Shown: piece by piece, positions 43,476-53,945 of the stretch | Numbering within the stretch: the first letter of the stretch is position 1 | Layout of the letters: every line of letters starts with the position of its first letter | Source of the DNA: Cordylochernes scorpioides | Taxonomy: Eukaryota > Arthropoda > Arachnida > Pseudoscorpiones > Chernetidae | NCBI GenBank assembly: GCA_030710605.1 | Contig: CP092875.1 | Coordinates: 66,330,216-66,394,215, forward strand | Length of the DNA stretch: 64,000 nucleotides | Reading direction: 5' to 3' | Position numbers and translations under genes: made by a program | The notes under the pieces: generated by a model | Told to the model about the DNA's origin: nothing | Databases searched by the model: none | The model's input: the letters and a program-made list of their open reading frames with translations, nothing else

Positions 43476-44187
43476 ATATAAATATTGCCTTGAAGTTGTT
43501 TTATTTCTTCTACATAGATGAAACGCTGATGTCTTACGTTTAAAGAATCTTTTATTATAAGATTTCTCAAAAATCCTTTTTTACATTCTTCAACACCAAA
43601 CATAAATGCAAAAAAAAACCCAGGTATAATCAATAATATATGTAGATAAAACAACAATGATTATGTATAATATTATATTAATATTAGCTGTATATATACA
43701 AAAAATGTAATATTTAACTGTAATATTTCATTGGTCTTGTTGAACGAGAGTGATACACGCGGTCTCACGTGTTTTAGTGAGAAACACAAACATCCTCGAT
43801 AAAGAGAGGCGAGTTGCCCCTCGAAATATCGGAATAATAAAAATATTTATAAATACAATATATGCATTTTTCCTAAATATAATAAATAATATGTGAATAA
43901 GCAATTATTTATATATTTAATATATTAAAATAAAAAAGCAAAGCTCCTTTTATACAAATATAAAGGATGTATGAAGATGAAAAAGAGAAGCAAAAAAAAA
44001 ACAAATTTATTTTTATTTTATATCTCTGCTTCAGGCAATGATAAGAGAAAGACCTTTCCTTCCAATTTACCAAAGCTTACTTTCTACTATTGATTGGTCA
44101 GATCTGTCTAGAGAGTATCAGAAAGATTTGCGTTTTCCTTTTATGCATTTAAAAAAAGGAATACATTCTCCTTGTCTACTTGGAGGT
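43476..44187. other. AT-rich with one PLE-type tail
   Basis: 43790-43840 reads CCTCGATAAAGAGAGGCGAG then TTGCCCCTCGAAATATCGGA and AATAATAAA, a PLE-like tail. No gene. Confidence 0.5.
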
Positions 44188-44410
44188 CGACTCTGATGAA
44201 ACGCCATTCCAGCATGAAACAAAAAAGGAATAAGCGAGAAGTTTATAGAACAGAGCAAAGACAGAATAATATGATAATATTTTCCAACTAATAAAAGCTA
44301 AGGTGAAGAAAAAAAAGTTTCGTATCTTCTCCCTTGAAGAGAGATGATATAATTTTATTATCATTTTATTCAATTTTGTAGTTTTTAATGCTTATACTAA
44401 AGATAATGTA
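44188..44410. repeat. ~220-bp duplicated segment, copy 2
   Basis: See 41218-41445. The pair lies 2.97 kb apart in direct orientation. Confidence 0.8.
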
Positions 44411-45247
44411 ATGTACATGAATATTATTCTCTATTAAAATTATAAATTTTCATCTGTGAAATTAATTAATTCCTAAATTTAGTGAAAAAAATCATTAATC
44501 TTCTGAATTGAATTAAGGTACAAAGACATATACTGTTCTCTAGGGAATAGTTGTTTTCGACAACTCATCATTAAGGCTAAATCTTTCGGGCTTATATGCC
44601 CTTTTATATATAGTTGAAGAAGATAAAACTGTTTACACCTAATTGATAAAAACTTTCATTACATAGATTCTGTCGAAATTAGTTAACCAAATTTGCTTGT
44701 TTGACAATACAAATAGTAATACTGGGACGTTACAAAGACCATCTGCATGGCCCCTGGATGGTGCAGAAATGGGTCATCAGATTTAAAAAATGCTCCCCCA
44801 CGATGTCAGGGAGCTATCCTCACCTAATCCCCGATAGGAAGATAAAAAAAGAGGTGTAAACCAGAATGAGGGTGTCGTCTGGCTGTAAATAAGATCGACG
44901 TGGTATCAAAATAGATGGGACCAGTTTGATCTGGTTCTTGATGTAGACCATTATCTCTGCACAATTTCCTCACTATAGGTTTTCCTTTTGGTTTTCTACG
45001 GAAATTTTGGATGCACATGCTAAGCTGTCTTCTTATGATATGTGTACACTAATTCAAAAGCTAATCCCCAGTACTCTTTAGCGTTAAAACAAGAAGACTT
45101 GAGGAAGTGTTCGTTTTACTTAAATCTCATAAGTTACAATCTTTTGGAAATGTCTACTTGCTTCATTCAGAAGCAACTGTTGAAGGAGAAACATGTCAGA
45201 AAGTTTGTGATATAAATGTGAATATAAGAGACACACTCTTCCCTATG
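44411..45247. other. no gene recognised
   Basis: Minus frame 44824-45018 (CRDNGLHQEPDQTGPIYFDT) is GC-richer but unidentified. Plus frame 45107-45382 runs into the PLE repeat. Confidence 0.35.
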
Positions 45248-45303
45248 TTAAAACAGCAAGTAGGTAAACAGCGTGGTAAGTTTCTTTATTGGGAACTACG
45301 AGC

Positions 45304-45330
45304 TTTCGGACATCAGCTGCCCTTCATCAG
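45304..45330 (-). ncRNA. hammerhead-like core in left PLE repeat
   Basis: Minus strand CTGATGA (45330-45324), AGGGC-AGCTGAT-GTCC stem II, GAAAGC. Identical to the right copy. Confidence 0.5.
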
Positions 45331-45601
45331 GTACAATGGGTGGTTGGAAAAAGTGAACCAATATATATATGCAGTAAATTAGCATAAGAGAAAGCTAACT
45401 AACATCTATTTAAAATAATTAAGAAATTTACATAGGAACTAAAGATAAAAGTACGAAATTTCTAAAAAATACGAAATTTCTAAAAAATAGACTAAAAATC
45501 TGTATATGACGGATAAAAGGTAAAACACGAGAAAAAAGGATGGGAAGACAAGAAAAGCGTAGGCATCTAGGCACAATGAAGGAAGGAAGCGAAATAAGAT
45601 G

Positions 45602-46489
45602 TCAGTGGCCAAGTTTAGAAAAAGCAGTATATTGAGGGGGGAGATCTATTTTTCTATTAAAACTAGGGATGGAGTTGGACACGAGAGCCTCCAGGACCAA
45701 ACGTTGATATTTATTCTTAACTTCACTGTATACCGGAATCGTGTTGCGTAGATTAAAAGAGTGGTTAAATTCGTGGCTGTGTTGATATAGTAGTGACTTA
45801 CGATCATGGGAACGGATGTTACGTTCGTGTTCTAGGACACGAGTGGCAATGGTGCGGCCAGTTTCTCCGACGTATGATTGTGGACAGTCGTTGCACGGTA
45901 TTCTGTAGATGGCATTGGAGGAAGATTGGGGGCTGGGCCTGACGGAGCTTTTTTGTGAGGGGATGGCGTAACGATGTGCCTAGGGAAGGTGATTTTTTAA
46001 AAAACGTGCGGATGCCAAATTTACGCAGATAAAAACCGATGTCGGAATTCGTAGTAGAAAACGGAAGAACGCAAACATCTTTAAACGGGGGAGGAATAGA
46101 ACTGTCGTGGTTTGGTGAATAAAAATGTCGATCGATAAAGTTACGTGGGTAACCCGCGGATAAAAGGTGTAGGTAAACGATCCGTTTTTCGATTCTACTG
46201 AATAAAGGAAGGGAGCAATGAGTAAAAACGCGCTTAGAAAGAGTTTTTAACGGTGGTAATTTTATGGGAGACGGGAGCATGTGATGAAAAATGCAAGTAA
46301 GAAGGGGTAAAACCAGCTTTACGAAAAACAGTTGTATGGAAACGACCCTGGAGGTTAACCACTAAAACGTCTAAGAACGGGATACAATTAAAACGGGAAG
46401 AATTGTGGGTAAAACGTAAATCGGAATGATAGGAGTTTAAAACAGTCAGGATAGGGGAGTGGTCAGTGCTCTGATGCAGACAATTTACT
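45602..46489 (-). pseudogene. PLE reverse transcriptase C-terminus and GIY-YIG endonuclease
   Basis: Read in three minus-strand frames. First: SPILTVLNSYHSDLRF and IPFLDVLVVN, then TTVFRKAGFTPSYLHF, the conserved end of PLE RT. Second, after an extra A near 46250: KRVFTHCSLPLFSRIEKRI. Third, after a shift in an A6 run near 45950: YRIPCNDCPQSYVGETGRTI and RVLEHERNIRSHD, the GIY-YIG endonuclease core (Y..YVGETGR), ending with a stop at 45604-45602. The family integrates with this endonuclease. This copy is dead. Confidence 0.9.
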
Positions 46490-46531
46490 GCATATATATA
46501 TTGGTTCACTTTTTCCAACCACCCATTGTAC

Positions 46532-46562
46532 CTGATGAAGGGCAGCTGATGTCCGAAAGCTC
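46532..46562 (+). ncRNA. hammerhead-like core in right PLE repeat
   Basis: CTGATGA (46532-46538), stem II GGGC/GTCC, GAAA (46555-46558). Penelope-like elements are known to carry hammerhead ribozymes; activity here is not shown. Confidence 0.5.
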
Positions 46563-46739
46563 GTAGTTCCCAATAAAGAAACTTACCACGCTGTTTACCT
46601 ACTTGCTGTTTTAATATATTGAGCGTGGCTATATTATGTCTTCCCTATGTCTTCACGTTTTAACGTCATATGATGTGCACATTACATGCGCCATCGCTCT
46701 ACGTTTCCATTATTATCATTATTTTTTTTAACATGGTCC

Positions 46740-46925
46740 CTGTGATATACACACAAAGCTTTATTAAGACCAGCGGTCTTATACAGATTCACCATAGGAA
46801 GAAATAATAGATAGAGCTCCTATACTCCAGGCAGCTCAGCACCCAACAACAGCCTCCAGGCCCGACGTATGTCCAATGGCCACACGTTCCTTCGTGCATA
46901 AGTCATGGTTAGCGACCTTTCGTTT
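46740..46925 (-). mobile_element. LINE 3' tail, TTTGTGTG family, copy 2
   Basis: Same as 31138-31320: hairpin AAGACCGCTGGTCTT before AATAAAGC. Confidence 0.7.
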
Positions 46926-47084
46926 ATTATAACATCTGGTGTGATACCAGATTCTGTGGATAGTGATCTAAGTTTTTAATTCAGACCAGCCAAACACACT
47001 GTAGACAACAATGACATAAAAATCTACATCCTTACTTATTTTATTAAGGCCTAACATGTCTTGGTTTTCGTAAAGATAGAGGTT
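46926..47084. other. spacer
   Basis: Nothing recognised. Confidence 0.3.
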
Positions 47085-47230
47085 GCCTGGCCGGCATTCA
47101 TAGTTATTCAAATTAAAGATACTTCGGCCAGTAAATCTTTTTATTGTCTCGACGTTTTGACAAAATTTTTTTGTCTTCGTCAGGAGCAAACAAAAATAAA
47201 AAAATTATGAAGCGTTGAAACAATTAAAAA

Positions 47231-47508
47231 TACACCTAACCCCCGATTTACACGGTACTTGTTTTACACGTTTTCGCTCTTACACGGTTTTCCAAATAAG
47301 TTTTTTTTTGTTTTATCGCACTATACTAAATGCTACTGTGATTGAACACATGCGCTATGTACACATCTCACGAGGAATCCCGAGCGTATGTGCTGACTAC
47401 ATATTTTAACCTGTCAATGCATTTTATTCTTATTTCTGTGTACACCTATCCCCCGATTTACACGTTTTTCTCAGGAACGTATCTACCGTGTAAATCGGGA
47501 TAGGTGTA
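47231..47508. mobile_element. TACACCTATCCCCCGATTT MITE, copy 2
   Basis: TIRs TACACCTAACCCCCGATTTA and reverse complement; ~90% identical to 34623-34905. Confidence 0.85.
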
Positions 47509-47551
47509 ATTGTTAATGTTTTTTCAAATGTGTTTCAATTTTTGTTCGCTC

Positions 47552-47583
47552 CTGATGAGGACAAAAGATTTTTGTCGAAACGT
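47552..47583 (+). ncRNA. hammerhead-like core, best preserved
   Basis: CTGATGA (47552-47558), G, stem II GACAAAA-GAT-TTTTGTC, then GAAACGTC. All invariant core bases and a GUC cleavage triplet are present. Stem I and III partners were not worked out. Confidence 0.6.
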
Positions 47584-47645
47584 CGAGACAATAAAAAAGA
47601 TTTACTGGCCGAAGTATCTTTAATTTGAAGAACTATGTCTTGGTT

Positions 47646-47904
47646 TCTTAGGTTGATCCTGTGAAGGTAGATTATTAAAAAGAAACGCATTGCCTTTAAA
47701 ATTTTAATTTTTACAAATTTTATCGATAAATGGCAATTGAATTTATGAATATTATCATTAGATAGTATAATGAAATTCATATCACATCAATATTACTAAG
47801 ATTTTTATTTATAATTTTCTCTATGATATTCTAACAAAGTTTCCTCTCTAAATATTTGCTACGCCATAGATAAAAGGAATAGTATAGGCTAGGTAAAAAT
47901 CACA
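47646..47904. other. AT-rich spacer
   Basis: 47700-47760 resembles 11228-11265 (family F flank). No gene. Confidence 0.4.
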
Positions 47905-48140
47905 TACACAAAGCTTTATTAAGACCATCGGTCTTATACATATTCACCACAGGAAGAAATAATAGATGGAGCTCCTATATTCCAGGTAGCGCAGCACCCA
48001 ACAACAGCCTCCAGGTCTGACACATGTCCAGTGGCCACACGTTTATTCGTGCATACGTCATGGTTAGCGAATCACTGAACAGGCTAGTGTGGAATCAGCC
48101 GCGTTCTAGTCTTCGCTTTCCTCGTCCAAAGCTAGGTAAA
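47905..48140 (-). mobile_element. LINE 3' tail, TTTGTGTG family, copy 3
   Basis: As 31138-31380, hairpin AAGACCGATGGTCTT. Confidence 0.7.
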
Positions 48141-48309
48141 TTCTGATTTATGACTTTTCATTATTATGTGAACTGGGGGTTTCGCCATTACATACATAAA
48201 TGACAGAATTTGACTTTTATATATTAAGTTATTAACACACTGAAAATGAATAAAATCGAATTATTTTACTGTAGAACCAGTAGAAATGAGAGGACACTCG
48301 CACTAGAAT

Positions 48310-48715
48310 ATTATATCGTGCTAGAATATATTTTGGCTTTTAAAGGAAGATGGGTATTTATAAGAGGTTCTACTGAAATATTTTCATGAAGACTTATATA
48401 ATAAAACAGAATATAATTTTCACACACACACAAAGTAGTCGAACAGAAAAAAGAACTTAGATGCATCGTTTCCACTCCACTACATGATGGTGATTGATCA
48501 TTGTGGTGATATCGCTGCAAGTCGGCAATGAGAGGGGAGAATCTGTATAAGAACCTCCCTTTAGAGGACACCCCGCTAGCGGACACCTCTCTATAAAGAA
48601 GAGTTTTTATTCTCAAAATTACCATTTTTACTATTTTGCAACTCTCTAGTAAGAGGACACCTCTCTCTATAGGACACTTTGGCTATGCAATTAGGTGTCC
48701 TTTACAGGAAAACAA
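48310..48715. repeat. dispersed repeat plus pogo-like MITE, copy D
   Basis: 48328-48545 matches 36420-36640; 48546-48715 is the MITE with lost termini (AACCTCCCTTTAGAGGACAC to GTGTCCTTTACAGG). Confidence 0.7.
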
Positions 48716-48854
48716 ATTATTAATTATTAATATACACTGTAAGAGATTTTAAGCAAATAAAAGATATACTAAAACTAAGTATGATTCAATATTAATATTT
48801 TTTTATAATGTAAATAAATTTTGTTAGTTTTAAATTAGTGTGTGTACAAATGAT

Positions 48855-48955
48855 TATGAAAATTCGAAACTATTATAGACGCGTATAATTCTTTTAAAAA
48901 TAAAACAATTTCTACTGCCCTTACTGCAATGGAAACATTAATGTATCATAATACA
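48855..48955 (+). repeat. family X fragment
   Basis: GAAAATTCGAAACTATTATA to ACTGCAATGGAAA. Confidence 0.7.
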
Positions 48956-48959
48956 AATG

Positions 48960-48961
<2 letters not shown>

Positions 48962-49026
<65 letters not shown>
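48962..49026. repeat. TA microsatellite
   Basis: About 32 TA units directly against the 5' end of a Helitron. Confidence 0.97.
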
Positions 49027-49030
<4 letters not shown>

Positions 49031-49371
49031 CAATGTTTGTATGTTTGTTTGTTTGTATGTCCGGTATACAAATTCGCAGTAGTTCACTAATTCAAACCAA
49101 AATTTCCATACATAGGTAAAAAAATACGGGGAAGACGATAGACTATTTTAAAAAATATATATAAATCAATTATTAAAACTATATATTCAAAATATTCTAC
49201 TTAGCTCACGAACAGCGCCCTCTATCAAAGATTAGATTAAATTATGCTGATACAAACAAATAGATAATGCTAATAACAAACAATTATAAAAAAATCTTAT
49301 CTAAATATATATCACTCGGGTAGATATGCACACGGGTCAATCCCGGGGCGAAGCCCGGGTCACCCGTCTAG
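49027..49371 (+). mobile_element. non-autonomous Helitron, copy 7
   Basis: Near-identical to 10148-10498. Ends CTAG before T with hairpin CCCGGGGCGAAGCCCGGG. The 5' TC is obscured by the TA repeat. Confidence 0.87.
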
Positions 49372-50061
49372 TAATTTTATAAAATGTAAAACTTTCATTT
49401 TATAATGATAGTCATATAATGTGTTTTCTGAGGTAGCTTTATATATTGATTAAAAAAATAAAAATTTGAAATAAATAAAAGAAGAATTTTATTTCAGGAG
49501 TGTTTTTTTGGTCAAAAGTTTTACCATTGGGAAAATGTTTAAGATTCTACGGGTGCAAGATCTAAGAAGTTTTCCTCCAAACCATTTCATAATTTACTTT
49601 TTATGTAATAGCGAGTATTTTTCTTTAATATGAAAAGGAAATGCTTATAGATGTCGAAATCCATCAGAAATGACTGAATTTGCACACCAACCCTTTGTAC
49701 ATATATCAATTGTGTTGATATACATATATTTTTATCTTTTCATATAACTAACTTGCATACTAATTCTGTACATATTTAAATATCTTTCTTTTCTTTCAAA
49801 AGTTTTGTTTATGTTCAAAGTGCAAGTGTCCCTAGGGGGACATAGCGCTCTAAGTCAAAATAAAGAATAAAGAATCAGTAATGTATAGTTACACAATCAT
49901 GGATCTATCTAATTCATAAAGTTCATATGTAGACTCTTAGTGAACCTATTTAGGTACATGACACAATAACATCCTTATAAAATCTAAGATATTAAAAAGG
50001 TTCTACTACATTGCCCATTCCTACAGGAAAAGAGACTAGAAATTCACGAAATTTCGGGGCT
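49372..50061 (+). mobile_element. AT spacer, then LINE 3' tail
   Basis: 49735-49875 ends with hairpin GTGTCCCTAGGGGGACATAG and AATAAAGAATAAAGA, the same design as the tail at 39126. Upstream is unassigned. Confidence 0.55.
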
Positions 50062-50309
50062 AACTCACTATAATGAACAACATGTATAAACAATTTTTAC
50101 TACTCTCCTGCTGGATAAAACATTTGTTTATAAATATTTAAAGGCGATTGAGAAAATGAGGAAAGAAGTGCTCAACTCCACAGAAACGGCTGATTGCTCC
50201 CCCTCCCCTCTAAATTGCTTTTCCTCCTTACTCATGTACATATATAACCTTTTAGGGGAATCCCCTTGTAAGACAATAGTGTCTTAATAACGGTTTTGTT
50301 GTTGTTGAT
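50062..50309 (+). mobile_element. LINE 3' tail, TTG family
   Basis: Matches 22153-22406, with AGGGGAATCCCCT and AAGACAATAGTGTCTT hairpins, AATAACGG and TTGTTGTTG. Confidence 0.85.
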
Positions 50310-50532
50310 ATTAAAAAAATTACAGATACAGTATACAGGTCTCGTTTCGAATTCATAAAACTGTTTTTCTTTCCGAAGACCATTTGTTGGATGGAAGTAG
50401 AATCAGAAAAAACACAGCAACCAATGATTTATTTAACTCCCGATGTTCCTCAATGACCTGCTGTCACTCTCCTCAGGGGAATTCCTTAAATTATTGGTTG
50501 ATGTGATTTGTTTTTTCTCAATTGTTTTCCAT

Positions 50533-50857
50533 TGTTACGCGCCTCCTTTTCCCACTTAACTCAGACAGACGGTGCTGATTAAAATATTATGTCGCGCGCT
50601 TGACCCTTCCGGTTCTCGCGACGACGCCGCTTCTTCCTTCGTGGATCACCTACTCGGGCTCCCGTTGCTTTCCCTCTACAGTTCTACCCTGTAGAACACC
50701 CAAGGACGTCCGAGAACCACCACTTAAATGGATCTCCTTTCCTCTGGCAGTATATCTCGGCCTTACCACTGTTGGGGGGACACGAGAGACTTACCAGAAG
50801 AGTAGCGACTGTGGTGTTGGCGAGAGTAACAACAGCAACCGGCAACAAGACTTCTAA
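50533..50857. repeat. possible solo LTR
   Basis: TGTTACGCGCCTCC...CTTCTAACA: TGTTA/TAACA ends over 325 bp, clearly GC-richer than the flanks. No 5-bp target duplication was seen and no internal region. Overlapping frames on both strands are ignored. Could also be part of a host gene. Confidence 0.3.
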
Positions 50858-51239
50858 CACTCCTCCTCTTCTATTGTCATTTCTACTACACATTACATAT
50901 AACTAGAATAACAATTAACGGGTATTTACATTACGTTACCTCCTAGGGCCAATATAAACGTGTATTTACAAACATTTGCCCCAGGAAACAGGACCACAGC
51001 AGTCGGCGATTCCCACCCCAGTTTCAGATCAGAAACAGGCGAAAGCGCCATCTATTGGCGAAGGTTGTAGTTATTCCGAGGCCTTATCCGCGACAATATA
51101 TAATACAGAAACCATATATTTACAATTAAAAGCTAATGTCCATAAGCTTCCTAAACATTCCTAAGCTGCTTTCCATATTAAAATCAGGATATATAAGAAA
51201 ACCAATTTCGTTCAGGTCGGAGTATTGAAGTACTTTATG
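50858..51239. other. unassigned, with family X fragment
   Basis: 51115-51205 is an inverted X right end ('atgtccataagcttcctaaa'). 50960-51070 is GC-richer and unassigned. Confidence 0.4.
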
Positions 51240-51555
51240 ATTATAAATGGGGGTGGGTGAACATGTGATTTAAACCGTTGGTTTTCGACTGCTACGACCT
51301 GGGAACGAATCCCGCATTGGGTACTTCTTCTGAATAAAAAATGTTAGCGTGTGGACCCCGATTCTTGCAAAAGTTCAACCCCATCACCGAATGAAAGTAA
51401 TCTAACGGGGATCTGCACATTTGTAAGTGTAAAAGTCAAACTGCTTCTCACATGTATAGACATGTGGTGTACTTAGAGTAAAAACAGTCACCAGCTTCTA
51501 CTCACATTGAATATAATGGCCTGTTCCACGTGTACTGGAAATGATAACAAAAAAT
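51240..51555 (+). mobile_element. tRNA-derived SINE, copy 2
   Basis: Head with GGGAACGAATCCCGC, body CCCCGATTCTTGCAAAAGTT, end TTCCACGTGTACTGGAA; matches 20935-21275. Confidence 0.65.
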
Positions 51556-51967
51556 ATATATGTTATATAAAAATATTATTTTATTTTAAATTATAATTTC
51601 ATAGATTCAAATACTCTGCTAAATCGAAGGCCAGAGGTCACTTTTTACTATAAAAACTCGTTGTTGTTTTTACCCCGTTGGTCGGCTCAAAACTTTTGTA
51701 CATTATATAAATAATCTTTCGTTTTTTTCGTTTTCTACTCGCCTTAAGCCAGGCAGAACTTTTACCAAATTATGTTTTTATATATTCCTTAAATTCAATT
51801 AAAGCAATATCTGATCAAAACTATTTTTATTATTATTCTTTCAAGATTTAACCACGACTGCATTACATTACCATAATCCTCAACATGATCTAAATACAAC
51901 AGAAAATCTCATTCATCTTTATTTATAACATATATATATATTACAAAGTGCACCATTCCTGTATATA
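51556..51967. other. no gene seen
   Basis: AT-rich. Confidence 0.4.
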
Positions 51968-52122
51968 CAGTAAAACTCTGGATAATTCGATTGTCTCTAA
52001 TTCGAATATTTATCTTGTTCCCTAGAATTTCCTATAAATAGAATTTCCGTTTTTAATTCGAATTTTCGGATAATTCGGTTTTCTTCCCGTCCTTTGGGCT
52101 TTGAATTATCCAAGTTCGACTG
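51968..52122. mobile_element. Tigger/pogo-like MITE
   Basis: CAGTAAAACTCTGGATAATT and a right end TTATCCAAGTTCGACTG, flanked by TA. 155 bp; interior 'aattcgaattttcggataat' is also palindromic. Confidence 0.85.
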
Positions 52123-52329
52123 TATATGTTTTTCTCCATTTTGAAAACACGTTTTGGGTTGAAGGAAACAAAATTTACAATAAATAAATATATTGAATTA
52201 GGTATTACCTTTTGAGATTTTGAAAAAATAAACTGGTCATGGTAGCTTTACGCGCATTTGTAATTTATATAATTTCCAATCAAATAAATATGTTTCCCTT
52301 TATTTTTTGTTTTTATTGTTTTTTTCGGC

Positions 52330-52525
52330 AAGTAAGGACTGTAGACAAACAATGGTTAGAGTTGGGGAGGCCTGTGGACAAACACCGGCAAAAATTAGGA
52401 AGTCCTGTGGAAATAGAGTGACGAAATTTGGCAAGTCTTGTAGACAAACACTTGGCAAAGTTGGGAAGTCCTATGTAGACACAGTGGTAAAATTCGGAAA
52501 CTCCTGTGTAGAGACAATATAAAAA
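52330..52525. repeat. 36-bp degenerate minisatellite
   Basis: About five units (GGAAGTCCTGTGGACAAACA type). A minus-strand frame (52313-52612) shows the 12-residue periodicity (LPNFCRCLSTG, LPNFAKCLSTR), but the open frame follows from the unit length being a multiple of three. No known domain. Confidence 0.7.
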
Positions 52526-52619
52526 GTTTAAAAATAATTTAAACATGCAGTGACGACTGATAAGAAGTATCGTGAACAAAACATGGAGACAGTTTGGAAT
52601 TCCTGTTGTCAATAAGTCA

Positions 52620-53279
52620 TTCTTTCCTTATAAGCAAGGTGAAATACCCATTTCACGTTCAGTATAATTTCATTACTTAAGAAATCATTTTATATGAAGC
52701 ACATTTTTTGTTTAATTATTCTTAATTCCTCCTTTCTGTGATCTTGTTTAATCATAATTCTTTAAAACCTTAAACCTATAGACAACAGGAATATCAAATG
52801 GTATTCATAAAAGAAAACTGAGTGTTAAATGGCAGCTTACTATTTACTAACTAAATTTTCCCAGTTGAAACTGTAGCGTTCATGATCTAAATATCTATTG
52901 CAACAGTAGTTGAAACTGTGTCGGACCGCCATATACACGTACCATTTTTAAAAACTGCTCTAGGCAACTTATTTCAATGAAATTAAATTTTACAATGCTT
53001 ATAGGCTTGAAAAATTCTGAATAGTATATTAATAATAGAAAGTGATAGAGTATAAATAGGGTATTGATATTTCATAGGTGCAAAGTTGAACTGTTTTCTA
53101 TATTTAGCATATTTAAGTTTCTACGGGCATTGGTAACATGTAAGTCCAAATTCACCTCATTATGTATAAATCTGTTGTGTGAAATTAAAACTTTTTTGAG
53201 ATTTTTTTTTTCAAATTAACAGACGCTTTTTACTGCCCCTTTCATCCTAAAATTACAATATTTACTAATATTAAAATAT
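52620..53279. other. no gene seen
   Basis: AT-rich. Confidence 0.4.
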
Positions 53280-53291
53280 ACATTTTCAGCT

Positions 53292-53410
53292 GATGGGTCC
53301 AAGAATCCATCGCCGTGTTAAAGCAAAGACTTCCCTACAAGATGACGATGTCCCTATAGACGATACGACAACAAAGCCGCTCTTCACGCTGGAAGAAATA
53401 GGACGTTAAA
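53292..53410 (+). pseudogene. candidate exon or retrocopy fragment
   Basis: After an acceptor-like CATTTTCAG comes MGPRIHRRVKAKTSLQDDD, VPIDDTTTKPLFTLEEIGR and a TAA. After the stop the frame goes on STEDKV. FTLEEIGR-x-STEDKV faintly resembles the start of a cytochrome b5 domain, but no haem-binding HPGG follows. Weak. Confidence 0.25.
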
Positions 53411-53469
53411 GTACTGAGGACAAAGTTCCAAGACTACGAGGGAATTCTTGGCAGAAGCACGTCAGATCT

Positions 53470-53945
53470 ATGTTAGTAGCAACAAAATTTGCAAATTCTG
53501 AATCACAATCCCATAAGAAAAGGATCTATGTAGCGAAATTTTTATTTTACGAACAGAATATTAATTTTGATATTTATATTTCGCTACTCTGTATACTTTC
53601 CTTATTGTTTCTCTTGTATTTTAGCTTGTGCTCCTGTTATTTAAATAAAATGATGCGTCAACTAGAAAATTCACAATATTCACTAATATTACAATAATAC
53701 AGGGCGCTTCATCTATATTTAAAAATATAAACAATATAGCGCAAGAATTTTTGTTTCCCTCTCTTTTTTAGATAGAGAATAACAAATAGAATAAAGGTAG
53801 TATAATGGTCACTCCAAAAGTTTTTGAAATCACTTATTTTTATTAAAGCTACAACTTTCAATACCTGAATAACTACAATTTCAAACTTGTATATAGAAAA
53901 CTTTATTTTCAAAAAGAAATGAGATCGCGAAAGAAATAGATGATA
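53470..53945. other. no gene recognised
   Basis: The 75-codon frame at 53470-53697 contains a hydrophobic stretch (LLCILSLLFLLYFSLCSCYL) but is AT-rich and unsupported. Confidence 0.3.

Larger units (their letters stand above)
45248..46614 (-). mobile_element. truncated Penelope-like element with inverted terminal copies
   Basis: 133-bp sequences at 45248-45380 and 46482-46614 are identical inverted repeats, each with a hammerhead-like core and AATAAAG. Between them is minus-strand coding for the RT C-terminus and a GIY-YIG endonuclease. The RT catalytic core is missing. Confidence 0.9.
47085..47645. mobile_element. head-to-head PLE termini with MITE between
   Basis: Inverted arms: 'tacttcggccagtaaatctt' (47112) and its inverse (47610). 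The right arm has a well-formed hammerhead-like core; the left has the degraded CTGACGA..AAAACGTC. A TACACC-type MITE (47231-47508) lies in the spacer. Confidence 0.8.

Noticed and set aside
45107-45382. 91-codon plus-strand protein
   Set aside because: Its second half is the PLE inverted repeat and the first half has no motif.
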